Assembly: GCF_900107415.1 (NCBI RefSeq)
Contig: NZ_FNPX01000013.1
Coordinates: 41,516 to 105,515 of the forward strand
Reading direction: 5' to 3'
DNA: 64,000 nucleotides
Source of the DNA: Jannaschia faecimaris
Lineage (GTDB): Bacteria > Pseudomonadota > Alphaproteobacteria > Rhodobacterales > Rhodobacteraceae
The notes under the pieces were generated by a model that was not told where the DNA came from, made no database searches, and saw only the letters and a program-made list of their open reading frames with translations. Below are positions 16,393-24,789 of this stretch, in pieces (the stretch's first letter is position 1; the number at the start of each line of letters is the position of its first letter). Made by a program: the position numbers and the translations under genes.

Positions 16393-17903
16393 CAGGCCAC
16401 TTTTTCGGTGTCCAAGCCCGAAATCGCGGCAATCAGGTTCTCCTCATTCACCTCGGCAGAGGTGAACGTCCGCATGATCCGGCCCGAATACATCGCCACG
16501 ATGCGGTCGGCCACATGCAGCACCTCTGGCATTTCCGAGCTGATCACGATCACCGCATAGCCCTGCGATGCCAGCTCGCGGAGCAGATTGTGGATCTCCG
16601 CTTTTGATCCAACGTCGATGCCGCGTGTGGGTTCGTCCACGATCAGCACGTTGGGATGCATCGACAGCCACTTGCCGATAACGATCTTTTGCTGATTACC
16701 GCCTGACAGGTTGCCCACCGTTTGCTTCCAGCCCGGCGTCCTGATGTCGAGCTTGTCGCGGTATTGATCGAAGATTGCGATCTCGGCACCGTTGGCAACA
16801 AAGGGGCCGGACTTGAGATCATCAACCTGAGGCAGGGTCATGTTATCGCGGCAGTTCATGCCCAGAACCAGTCCCTGGCCCTTTCGATCTTCTGGCACCA
16901 GCGAGATGCCCCGCTCGATCGCATCATAGGGCGAGTTTATCCGCACCTCTTCACCATTCATCAGGATCGAGCCGGCTGACGGGTTTCGCAAGCCGAACAA
17001 TGTTTCCGCAATTTCCGTCCGGCCGGCCCCGACGAGCCCATAGAACCCGAGAACCTCACCACTCCGGACCTCAAAGCTGACATCTTGGTAAAGCTTGCCA
17101 CAGCTGAGCCCGCGCACTTCGAGCGCGACGTCGCCCAGTTCGTGAGTTGCTTCGGTCCGGCTGAGGTCGAGCTTGCGCCCGATCATCATCTGGGTCACGC
17201 CTTCTTCGTCCGTGTCTGCCGTATTGACCGTGCCCTGATATTGGCCGTCGCGCAAAACGCTGATCCGGTCAGTGATCTTGAATATCTCTTCCATCCGGTG
17301 CGAGATATAGGCGATGCCAACGCCCTGCTTTTGCAAGTCAGAGATGACCTCGAACAGAACCACCTTTTCCGCGTCGGTTAGCGACGCAGTCGGCTCATCA
17401 AAGATCACGGCCTTCGCGTCCACCGTCAGCGCGCGGGCTATTTCCACCATCTGTTGGTTGGCAATCGAAAGGTCCCCGACCCGTGTCTTGGCGTTGAAAC
17501 TGACCTTCAGCTTTTCAAGGATCGCGTTGGTATTGGTCTCAAGTTCGGCCCAGTCCACCAGCCCGAAACGCTTGCGCGGCAATTCTCCGAGATAGATATT
17601 CTCGGCCACACTCAGCTCATCCGCGAGGCTCAGCTCCTGGTGGATGAAAACGATGCCTTTGGCTTTCGCATCCAACGGGCCGGACATGATCACTGGTTGT
17701 TCTTCTATAATGATCTGGCCTTCGTCAGGCTGGTGAATACCGCCGAGCACCTTCATCAGGGTGGATTTTCCAGCGCCATTTTCACCCATCAGGGCATGTA
17801 CTTCGCCAGGCAGGATCGAAAGCGAGACGCCATCAAGGGCGCGTACACCGGGAAAGGTCTTTACGATGCCTTCCAGTCGCAGGACAGGGGTTTGTTCGGT
17901 CAT
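16392..17903 (-). CDS. Ribose-type sugar ABC transporter, duplicated ATPase
   Basis: A 503-residue protein with two ABC domains, as in RbsA/MglA/XylG. NBD1 has Walker A GENGAGKSTLMKVL, signature LSIANQQMVEIARAL and Walker B VIFDEPTASL. NBD2 has a diverged Walker A GLVGAGRTEIAETLFG, signature LSGGNQQKIVIGKWL and Walker B LIVDEPTRGIDVGSK. It energises import through the two adjacent permeases, and the ATG overlaps the upstream permease stop by 4 bases. The substrate is not predictable from the ATPase. Confidence 0.9.
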   Translation of the reverse strand: MTEQTPVLRLEGIVKTFPGVRALDGVSLSILPGEVHALMGENGAGKSTLMKVLGGIHQPDEGQIIIEEQPVIMSGPLDAKAKGIVFIHQELSLADELSVAENIYLGELPRKRFGLVDWAELETNTNAILEKLKVSFNAKTRVGDLSIANQQMVEIARALTVDAKAVIFDEPTASLTDAEKVVLFEVISDLQKQGVGIAYISHRMEEIFKITDRISVLRDGQYQGTVNTADTDEEGVTQMMIGRKLDLSRTEATHELGDVALEVRGLSCGKLYQDVSFEVRSGEVLGFYGLVGAGRTEIAETLFGLRNPSAGSILMNGEEVRINSPYDAIERGISLVPEDRKGQGLVLGMNCRDNMTLPQVDDLKSGPFVANGAEIAIFDQYRDKLDIRTPGWKQTVGNLSGGNQQKIVIGKWLSMHPNVLIVDEPTRGIDVGSKAEIHNLLRELASQGYAVIVISSEMPEVLHVADRIVAMYSGRIMRTFTSAEVNEENLIAAISGLDTEKVA

Positions 17904-18901
17904 GCCTTCAACTCCTCTTTGCCTTTCACGTTCAGCTGCCGGTCAAGGAATAGCACGGCGATCAAAATCAGACCGATCACAAGGTTCACGGTCGATGTGT
18001 CAGCACCGATGTGGCTCAGCCCCTTGCGCAACAGCTGGATCGCAACCACCCCGCCGAAGGTCGAGATGATCGAGCCCGCCCCTCCGGTCAGCTTGGTGCC
18101 GCCCAGCACGACGGCGGTGATCACCCACAATTCATAAAGCTGGCCATCGTTGGGGTTCACCGATCCGGATTCCGAATAGAACACCACCGCGGACAGCGCC
18201 GCCAAGAAACCGATGATCATGAAGTTGATCATCATATGCGGACCGACACGGATGCCGGCATTGACCGCCGCCTCGCGGTTGTTCCCGATGGCATAGGCAT
18301 TGCGGCCATGGACTGTACGGTTCATCAGAAACCAGATCGCTGCAGTAACGATCAGCAGGAACCAGGTTGCAGTGTGAAGACTCAGGAACTGCGCCTCGGC
18401 GAAATCGACCAGCGTCCAGTTGAGATGGCTTGTCGGCTGCTCGCCGTTATACATGAAGACCAACCCGCGAAAGCCCAGCATAGAACCAAGCGTCACGATA
18501 AACGCGTCCACACCGGTCTTCCACACAATCAATCCGTTGATCGCACCGAGAACCACGCCGGTCAGAAGTGCCAGGCTCCAGGCCACGGGAATGACCCAGT
18601 TTCCGAGCCCTCCAAATATTGCCCATGTCATCGAGTCCAGCAGGACAACGGCGCAAATCGCGTATATCGCCCCAACCGATAAGTCGATATTGCCGTTCAC
18701 CATGACGATGGTCATGCCCATGGCGATGATCCCGATGGGGGCCGACTGCTTGAGCAGCAGCAGCATGTTGTCACCGTCCATAAAGGCCTTCTCGCTGACG
18801 GAGAAGAACTCGCCCGCTACCGAGAAGAAGATCAACTCAAAGACGATAAAGCCCCAGATGGCACCTTCCTTAAGATATTTTGAGAGTTTTCCAGCTTCCA
18901 T
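17900..18901 (-). CDS. Ribose-type sugar ABC transporter permease
   Basis: A 333-residue permease with about 9-10 helices. Family motifs include NMLLLLKQSAPIGIIAMGMTIVMVNGNIDLSVGAIYA, FIVTLGSMLGFRGLVF, GNNREAAVNAGI and VVLGGTKLTGGAGSI, as in RbsC/XylH. The start at 18901 has a GGGAGGGAAGAAC site; the open frame continues upstream without family sequence. It pairs with the next permease as a heterodimeric channel. Confidence 0.88.
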   Translation of the reverse strand: MEAGKLSKYLKEGAIWGFIVFELIFFSVAGEFFSVSEKAFMDGDNMLLLLKQSAPIGIIAMGMTIVMVNGNIDLSVGAIYAICAVVLLDSMTWAIFGGLGNWVIPVAWSLALLTGVVLGAINGLIVWKTGVDAFIVTLGSMLGFRGLVFMYNGEQPTSHLNWTLVDFAEAQFLSLHTATWFLLIVTAAIWFLMNRTVHGRNAYAIGNNREAAVNAGIRVGPHMMINFMIIGFLAALSAVVFYSESGSVNPNDGQLYELWVITAVVLGGTKLTGGAGSIISTFGGVVAIQLLRKGLSHIGADTSTVNLVIGLILIAVLFLDRQLNVKGKEELKA

Positions 18902-18914
18902 GTTCTTCCCTCCC

Positions 18915-19889
18915 TTACGCGATCGGCGACATGAGCTTGCCGCGCTTGGCTGCAATATCAAGCCAGACCGCAAGGATGATGATAATCCAGGTCACGACGT
19001 ACTGTACGGAGAAATCAAGCCCGACCAGCAGCAGGCCGTTCTGAATGAATCCGAGGATTAACACCCCGATCACCGTCTTGAAAATCGTGCCCGATCCACC
19101 CAAGAGGGACGCGCCACCAAGAATGACGGCTGCGAGGACTTCAAGCTCCAGTCCTTGCCCCACTGTGTTTTGCGAGCCCATTGAGCGGCTGGCCTGGATG
19201 AGACCGGCCGTGGCTACGCAAAGCGCACTCATAATATAGCACAGGAAGACCACGCGTGCCCGCCGGATGCCTGAGAAGGTCGCCGCTGTCCCACTGCCGC
19301 CCACCGCGTAAACCTTTCGGCCAAACGGGGTCTTGGACAGTATGATGCCTAGCAAAGCCGCCAGCGCGATGAAGATCAGGATCGGCGTCTGAATTCCCAA
19401 GATATTGCCTTGCCCGAAGATGGCAAACCAGGTGCCTTCTTTGTCGGCGATGTCCATGTTCTTGCCGCCCGAATAGGTCAGCGTCAGCCCGTGGATGGCC
19501 GAAAGCATTCCCAAAGTTACAATCAGAGAATTGAGCTTGAGATAGCCGACGAGAAACCCAATGAAGGCCCCGAGGCATAGCGTCATCGCAAACATGGCAG
19601 GGATCGCGAGGGTCGGTCCCAGTTTGTCGTGAAGATCAAGGACCACGATGGTCGAAAAGGACATCATCGACCCCACGGAGAGATCGAGGTTGCCGCTGAT
19701 AACGACAAAGGTCACCCCCAGCGCCATCACCCCCAGAATCGCCGAAGACCTGACCACGTTCTCGAAATTGTCGAGCGTCAGGAATTTCGGATTGGCAATT
19801 GTGAACCCGATTATGAAAAAAGCGAAGGCGATCAGGATGCCCTGCTTCGCCAGCAACTTTCCGATGTCCTGCTTCGTAAACTCAGCCAT
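18915..19889 (-). CDS. Ribose-type sugar ABC transporter permease (second)
   Basis: A 324-residue permease of the RbsC type with about 9-10 helices. Motifs: ILGVMALGVTFVVISGNLDLSVGSMMSFS, SLIVTLGMLSAIHGLTL, GRKVYAVGGSGTAATFSGI and AAVILGGASLLGGSGT. It lies 13 bases before the other permease of the pair in a row of minus-strand genes. A 7-bp inverted repeat (CCTGCCG 19942-19948 / CGGCAGG 19961-19967) stands in the gap upstream. Confidence 0.88.
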   Translation of the reverse strand: MAEFTKQDIGKLLAKQGILIAFAFFIIGFTIANPKFLTLDNFENVVRSSAILGVMALGVTFVVISGNLDLSVGSMMSFSTIVVLDLHDKLGPTLAIPAMFAMTLCLGAFIGFLVGYLKLNSLIVTLGMLSAIHGLTLTYSGGKNMDIADKEGTWFAIFGQGNILGIQTPILIFIALAALLGIILSKTPFGRKVYAVGGSGTAATFSGIRRARVVFLCYIMSALCVATAGLIQASRSMGSQNTVGQGLELEVLAAVILGGASLLGGSGTIFKTVIGVLILGFIQNGLLLVGLDFSVQYVVTWIIIILAVWLDIAAKRGKLMSPIA

Positions 19890-19972
19890 TGTTCCCTCCC
19901 TTGGACCGCTCTCGGCGGCCCTTAGTTTTTCTTACATCCAGCCTGCCGAAATCCCTCCCCCGGCAGGTCAGA

Positions 19973-20785
19973 TCAAACCAGTGTCATGCCCCCGTCGATC
20001 ATCACGATCTGCCCCGTCATGTAGTCACTTTCCCGCGCTGCCAGAAAGGTTGTCGTTCCAGTGATGTCTTGCGGCTTGGCCACGCGGCCGCGCAGGATTT
20101 CAGACGAAAACTCCTCCATCGCCTGACCGGGCCGTTCGGACGCACCAATGGCCATCAAGTCCTGATCGACCTGTTCCCACATCTCGGTCGCAACCACTCC
20201 GGGGGCAAAGCCCGTGACGGTAATGTTGTGTTTTGCCAGATCGCGCGCGCCCGATTGGGTCAGCGCCACAACGGCCCATTTGCTCGCGCAATACGGGGCC
20301 ACGTTATCAAAACCCTGACGGCTGGCGATCGAGGCGGTGTTGACGATCTTGCCGGCTACTCCGTCTGGTCCGGGGCCCTGCGCGATCATCTGCCGGGCGG
20401 CTTCCTGCATGCCGATCATGCAACCCAAGCCATTGACCCCCATAATGAAATTCCAGTTGTCCTCGGTTACGTCGAGGAAGTTCATCGGTTTGTTCACGCC
20501 GGCATTGTTGAATTTGACATCCAGCTTGCCGAAGACGGCGACAGTATGCTCGATCATGGCGCGGACCGATGCGCGGTCGGTCACATCGACTTTTGCGTGG
20601 GTCACCTTGCCGCCTGTGTCGTTTGATCGTCGGCGGTTTTCATCGGCAACGGCAGCAGCTTTCGCGCCGTTGATATCCGCGAAACAGACATCGGCACCTT
20701 CCGCCAGAAGCGCTTCGCCGATTGCACGTCCGATTCCTTGCGCGGCACCGGTTACGATGCACGATCGACCAGAAACACGTCCCAT
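19973..20785 (-). CDS. Short-chain dehydrogenase/reductase (importer operon)
   Basis: A 270-residue classical SDR. Cofactor motif GAAQGIGRAIGEAL, acidic residue in CFADINGAK (favours NAD), NNAG in VKFNNAGVNKP, catalytic Ser in NTASIASRQG and YCASK. The stretch NAGVNKPMNFLDVTEDNWNFIMGVN...MIGMQEAARQMIAQGPG closely resembles the SDR encoded at 23917 on the other side of the divergent promoter. The two are probably paralogues acting on related intermediates. It is placed between binding protein and permeases, which ties it to the imported sugar or polyol. Confidence 0.86.
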   Translation of the reverse strand: MGRVSGRSCIVTGAAQGIGRAIGEALLAEGADVCFADINGAKAAAVADENRRRSNDTGGKVTHAKVDVTDRASVRAMIEHTVAVFGKLDVKFNNAGVNKPMNFLDVTEDNWNFIMGVNGLGCMIGMQEAARQMIAQGPGPDGVAGKIVNTASIASRQGFDNVAPYCASKWAVVALTQSGARDLAKHNITVTGFAPGVVATEMWEQVDQDLMAIGASERPGQAMEEFSSEILRGRVAKPQDITGTTTFLAARESDYMTGQIVMIDGGMTLV

Positions 20786-20817
20786 AGCCCCCTCCCAAAT
20801 TGGCTACTTGGAGATTT

Positions 20818-20845
20818 GGACGCGGGGGTCGCCCCCCCCGCGTCC
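20818..20845 (-). other. Intercistronic hairpin after binding-protein gene
   Basis: A perfect 11-bp GC-rich stem (GGACGCGGGGG / CCCCCGCGTCC on the plus strand) with a 6-base loop lies between the stop of the solute-binding gene and the start of the SDR gene. It has no T-tract, so it is more likely an mRNA-stabilising or partial-termination element that lets the binding protein outnumber downstream products. Confidence 0.65.
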
Positions 20846-20855
20846 GGGGAGGAAC

Positions 20856-21821
20856 TCAGAACACCGGCTTGGTGAACTCGGTCATGTTGTCCTGAGTGAT
20901 CTTCGGTGTGTCGAAGTAGTTCAGGAACGGCAGCTCTTCGCCGTTGAGCAGGTCAATCGCGGTCTTCAGCGCGGCTTCTGCGTCATCAACAGGCGACTGG
21001 TAGATTGAACCCCAGTAGGTGCCTGCGGCCATCGCCTCATAACCCACTGCGAAGTTGGTGGCACCGACGAAGGTGATGCCCTCGCGGCCGGCAGCGATAG
21101 CTGCGTTCATTGCGCCAACACCCATGTTGTCGTCACCGGCGTAGACACCGTCGATGTCGTCATACTTGACAAGGAACGCTTCCATGACCTGCTGCGACTT
21201 TTCACGGTTCCAGTCACCTGGCTGCTCGTCGATCTGCTCAACGTTCGGGCAGACTTCGGGCAGACGGTCGTTGAAGCCCTTGGCGCGCTCGATGGCGGTC
21301 GTGTAGCCCGGCTGGCCGGTGATGTGCACAACTTTGGCTTCATCCTCAATGCCCAGCTCCTTGAAGCGGTCGCACATAATCTCGGCAGAGCGCGCGCCCT
21401 GCGTGATGTTGTCTGGCCCCGAGAATGACGCGACGAACTCGAAGCCCGCTTCCGCGATGTTCGAGTTCGTGACGACCACCGGGATGTCGGCCTGCGCGGC
21501 CTTGCGCACGGCTGGGATCACGGCTTCGCCGTTGGTCGGCCAGATGATGATCGCGTCGACTTCCTGCTGGATCAGGTCTTCCATCTGGGCGATCTGGCGG
21601 GCGACGTCACCGCCCGCATCCAGAACCACCACTTCAACGTCCGGGTTAGCCTCGGCTGCGGCGATGAAGGCCTGTTCGTACGTCGTCTGGTAGCTGTCGA
21701 CGCCCACATTGTTTTGCGTGATGCCGATGCGCATCGGCGCGTGTGCATCCGCCAGTGCGGATCCCGCGATGGTCATCGAAGCAGTGGCGACAGTGGTCGC
21801 TAGGATAGTGCGAAGTTTCAT
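20856..21821 (-). CDS. Ribose-type sugar ABC transporter, periplasmic binding protein
   Basis: A 321-residue periplasmic binding protein (RbsB-like, Peripla_BP_4). It has a Sec signal peptide MKLRTILATTVATASMTIAGSALA cut near ALA-DA, then RIGITQNNVGVDSYQTTYEQAF, DLIQQEVDAIIIWPTNGEAVIPAV, VVVTNSNIA and GVYAGDDNMGVGAMNAA. The ATG at 21821 was chosen because the signal peptide begins there; about 67 upstream codons are open but non-homologous. First gene of the minus operon, under the 223-bp divergent control region. The ligand is unknown. Confidence 0.9.
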   Translation of the reverse strand: MKLRTILATTVATASMTIAGSALADAHAPMRIGITQNNVGVDSYQTTYEQAFIAAAEANPDVEVVVLDAGGDVARQIAQMEDLIQQEVDAIIIWPTNGEAVIPAVRKAAQADIPVVVTNSNIAEAGFEFVASFSGPDNITQGARSAEIMCDRFKELGIEDEAKVVHITGQPGYTTAIERAKGFNDRLPEVCPNVEQIDEQPGDWNREKSQQVMEAFLVKYDDIDGVYAGDDNMGVGAMNAAIAAGREGITFVGATNFAVGYEAMAAGTYWGSIYQSPVDDAEAALKTAIDLLNGEELPFLNYFDTPKITQDNMTEFTKPVF

Positions 21822-21953
21822 TGTTGGTTTCCTCCCAGGAAATACTCTCGGATTTTGATTCAAGCCCCCTTCTCCCGTCGGGGAATCATCGACCGGCTGG
21901 CCGGTATGATTGCTCCAAGGATGCGCTGCCATGACGCGACGTGAGTCACAAAT

Positions 21954-22001
21954 AATATCCAATACAAATATAACATAGTTCATTTTGGATATTTTGGAGA
22001 T
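21954..22001. promoter_or_regulatory. Operator-like inverted and direct repeats in divergent promoter
   Basis: A perfect 9-bp inverted repeat AATATCCAA (21954-21962) / TTGGATATT (21985-21993) with a 22-base AT-rich spacer. The right arm is part of a tandem direct repeat TTTTGGATAT (21983-21992) and TTTTGGAGAT (21992-22001). It lies between the binding-protein gene and the regulator gene and is the likely binding site of the regulator encoded at 22045. Confidence 0.6.
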
Positions 22002-22044
22002 ACATTTCGGCAGCTTGTGCACTCATAACACGAGGAGCTTTGCG

Positions 22045-23898
22045 GTGCCCGACTCCGTTCCGATCAAAACGAATATTTCAATGTCGCACCCGTCGGAAGG
22101 TCCGGCGGCACGCAAGACGGCCCGACCGAGAAAGGTGAAAGCAAGACCGATGAATGCGATGACGGCAGATCACAGGAACCGGTTCGTGCCGCCCAAGGCT
22201 AAGACCGAGATGCTCCAGATCATCGCATTTCTGGAGGATCTTGGCGACGAACTCGATGATATGATTGATCTGTCGACACCTAACCCGAACCTGCGAATGG
22301 TTCTGTTGCTGATGCGCGGGCACCTTGACGGGAGGGTCATCACCGCAACATCCCTCATCGGGGCGAGCCGGGTGCCTTACGCAACCGCCAACCGGCGCCT
22401 TAAGGAGATGCTGGCCGCAGGTCTGATCGAACAGCGCCCCCGCACGAAGACCGGCAAGAGCTTTTCAATGCATCCCAGCGAGACGCTGATGGAGCAATGG
22501 TCCCAACTGACCAGTCGCGTCCGGCGTCTGGCAGCAGGTGCGTCCGACACGGACGGAAGCGGCCGCGAGGGCGTCGATTACTACTTCGGCGGCTCCTACA
22601 TGGACGCCAAGTCCATTCCGCCGCTTCAGGTGTTGGCCGAACCGTTGAAACTGGCCGGTGGGGTGCGCGTTCTCGTCCATGGCGATCCGACCTTCATGGT
22701 GATGGACAACCTGAAGCGGCAGTTTGAGCAGACTGTGGGCACGATGATTCACCAACGCGCCTTCTCTATTGACCGTCTGCGCGAGGAAACGCTTCGGAAT
22801 GCCGCCCGCAAGGCGAGCCGCTACGATATCATTGCCGTCGATCTGCCGTGGCTTGGCGACTTCGCAGAACAGAACATACTGATGCCCTTGGAAGAGGCAA
22901 TGGATATCGCTCGCCTGGATCCGGCGGACTTTCACACGGCGGGCTGGGAAGCCGCGCAGTGGAATGGCAGGCTCTTCGGCGTTCCCGCCCAGACCACCCC
23001 CGAGTTGCTGTTCTATCGTAAAGATCTCTTCGCAAAGGCGGGTCTGGCTCCCCCCCAAACGACCGACGAGCTGCTCAAGGCGGCCAAGGCGCTTCACAAT
23101 CCGCAACGTGGGCAACACGGGATCGGCTGGAATGCGGCGCGGGGCACGGCCCTTGGCCACACCGTGCTGATGGCGCTGGCCGATTTCGGTCAACCGATCC
23201 TGGACCTGCCGCCGATTGCCGGGGGGTTCGACACGCGCAACCTGGCCGATCGGAAATATCGCGCGACGATCGATACCGATGCCGGGTTACGCGCGGCGGA
23301 GTTCCTGCTGGAGCTGCTGAAGTACTCCCCGCCGGAAATCCTTTCGATGTCTTGGTATGAGCGGATCCGTCCGTACGCAGCAGGACGCATTGCGATGACC
23401 TACGGCTACACCCTCTTGGCCCCCTATTTCGAGCTCGACGAGACGTCGCCAGCCAACGGACAAACCGGCTATCTTCCACACCCTGCGGGACCAGGTGCCA
23501 GCCCGATCGCGCCGGTTGGCGGCTATGTGATGGGGATACCCGCCAACCTGCCTGAAGACCGGGTCGCCGCAGCGGTGGAAGCCCTGATCGTCTTCACATC
23601 ACCCGAGGCCCAGAAGCTTTACGTGCAGAACGGCAGCCGGACCAACCCGCGCTATTCCGTGGCCTCCGACCCCGACGTACGCCGCCTTTCGCCAGTGTTC
23701 CAGGCGGTGGACGAGATGTCGTGGCGCGATGAATTGCAATTCTGGCCCCGTCCGCCGGTGCCAGAAATCTGCGACATCATCCAAGTCTGCGGCGAGGAAT
23801 TTCACGACATGCTGCGCGGGATCATTCCCCCCCGCGAAGCGCTGCGTCGCGCCCAGGGGAGGGCCGACGAAATCATCAGGACACACGAAAAAACGTGA
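22045..23898 (+). CDS. Winged-helix regulator fused to a family-1 solute-binding domain
   Basis: A protein of about 617 residues with no signal peptide. The N-terminal 40 residues are basic and disordered-looking (ARKTARPRKVKARP). A winged helix-turn-helix follows at about residues 80-150 (LRMVLLLMRGHLDGRVITATSLIGASRVPYATANRRLKEMLAAGLIEQRPRTKTGKSFSMHPS). From about 205 to the end it is an SBP_bac_1 extracellular binding-protein fold: VLVHGDPTFMVMDNLKRQFE, YDIIAVDLPWLGDFAEQ, NGRLFGVPAQTTPELLFYRKDLFAKAGL, PVGGYVMGIPANLPEDR and TSPEAQKLYVQNGSRTNPRYS. The GTG at 22045 is set by a CGAGGAGC site. It appears to be a cytoplasmic one-component sensor that binds a sugar-like ligand. SgrR (winged helix plus SBP_bac_5) is a distant design parallel. 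Confidence 0.8.
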   Translation: MPDSVPIKTNISMSHPSEGPAARKTARPRKVKARPMNAMTADHRNRFVPPKAKTEMLQIIAFLEDLGDELDDMIDLSTPNPNLRMVLLLMRGHLDGRVITATSLIGASRVPYATANRRLKEMLAAGLIEQRPRTKTGKSFSMHPSETLMEQWSQLTSRVRRLAAGASDTDGSGREGVDYYFGGSYMDAKSIPPLQVLAEPLKLAGGVRVLVHGDPTFMVMDNLKRQFEQTVGTMIHQRAFSIDRLREETLRNAARKASRYDIIAVDLPWLGDFAEQNILMPLEEAMDIARLDPADFHTAGWEAAQWNGRLFGVPAQTTPELLFYRKDLFAKAGLAPPQTTDELLKAAKALHNPQRGQHGIGWNAARGTALGHTVLMALADFGQPILDLPPIAGGFDTRNLADRKYRATIDTDAGLRAAEFLLELLKYSPPEILSMSWYERIRPYAAGRIAMTYGYTLLAPYFELDETSPANGQTGYLPHPAGPGASPIAPVGGYVMGIPANLPEDRVAAAVEALIVFTSPEAQKLYVQNGSRTNPRYSVASDPDVRRLSPVFQAVDEMSWRDELQFWPRPPVPEICDIIQVCGEEFHDMLRGIIPPREALRRAQGRADEIIRTHEKT

Positions 23899-23916
23899 CA
23901 ACAGGAGGAGATAACA

Positions 23917-24726
23917 ATGGATCCCAACCGCCTCAAGGGTAAGAACATTCTCATCACCGGTGCCGCCCGCGGCATGGGTGCCGCCAACGCGGAGAACTTT
24001 GCCGCGCAGGGCGCGAACGTCTGCATCGGCGACCTGGACCCTGACGAGGCGCAGGTCGTGGCTGACAAGATCAACGAAGCCGGAAACGGCAAGGCGATCG
24101 CCGTAAAAATGGATGTGACCAAGCGCGAAGACAACGCCGCCGCCGTGGCCGCGACGGTCGAGGCCTTCGGGTCGATCAACGTGGGCCTCTTCAATGCCGG
24201 CCTGAACAAGCCCCGTTTCTTCATGGATATCGATGAAGACAACTGGGACATGATCATGAACGTCAATACCAAGGCCATGTGGTTGGGCATGCAGGAGACC
24301 GCCCGTCAGATGATCGCCCAAGGCCCGATGGACGATCACCCCTACAAGCTGATCAATGTCGGCTCCATCGCGTCGCGCAAGCCGCTTGTCGATGTTACGG
24401 TCTATTGTACATCGAAATATGGCTGCCTTGCCTTGACCCATTGCGGTGCGATCGGGCTGGCCGAGCATGGCGTCACGGTCAACGGCTACGCCCCCGGCGT
24501 CGTGGTCACCCCACTGTGGGAGCAGTTGGACAAGGATCTGGTCGATATCGGCTTTAAGCAGAAAGCGGGCCAGGCCTACGACGACATCGTGCGCGACGCC
24601 CTGCAGATCAAACGCGTCTCCTACCCCAAGGACATCGTGGGAACCGCGTCATTCCTGGCCAGCGACGACAGCGACTACATGACCGGCCAAATGATCCACA
24701 TCGATGGCGGCTGGTGCATCCAGTAA
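23917..24726 (+). CDS. Short-chain dehydrogenase/reductase (regulator operon)
   Basis: A 269-residue classical SDR: GAARGMGAANAENF cofactor motif, acidic GDLDPDEAQ (NAD preference likely), NAG in LFNAGLNKPRFFMDIDEDNW, catalytic Ser in NVGSIASRKPL, and YCTSK. It resembles the SDR at 19973 in NAGxNKP, DEDNW, GMQETARQMIAQGP and the C-terminal DYMTGQMIHIDGG. A strong ACAGGAGGAGATAACA site precedes the ATG, 18 bases after the regulator stop. It probably oxidises the same class of polyol or sugar at another position or stage. Confidence 0.86.
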   Translation: MDPNRLKGKNILITGAARGMGAANAENFAAQGANVCIGDLDPDEAQVVADKINEAGNGKAIAVKMDVTKREDNAAAVAATVEAFGSINVGLFNAGLNKPRFFMDIDEDNWDMIMNVNTKAMWLGMQETARQMIAQGPMDDHPYKLINVGSIASRKPLVDVTVYCTSKYGCLALTHCGAIGLAEHGVTVNGYAPGVVVTPLWEQLDKDLVDIGFKQKAGQAYDDIVRDALQIKRVSYPKDIVGTASFLASDDSDYMTGQMIHIDGGWCIQ

Positions 24727-24727
24727 C

Positions 24728-24775
24728 CGCCTCTGATCACGAATAAATATCAAAATGTCAGAGGCGTATGCCTCT
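24728..24775 (+). promoter_or_regulatory. Two mutually exclusive hairpins before the M24 gene
   Basis: CGCCTCTGA (24728-24736) pairs perfectly with TCAGAGGCG (24758-24766) over a 21-base AU-rich loop. The AGAGGC inside the second arm can instead pair with GCCTCT at 24770-24775 over a 4-base loop, just before the GAAGGAGAC ribosome site. The alternative pairings could gate translation of the M24 gene. Pairing is seen in sequence; function is inference. Confidence 0.45.
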
Positions 24776-24789
24776 CGAAGGAGACTGAA

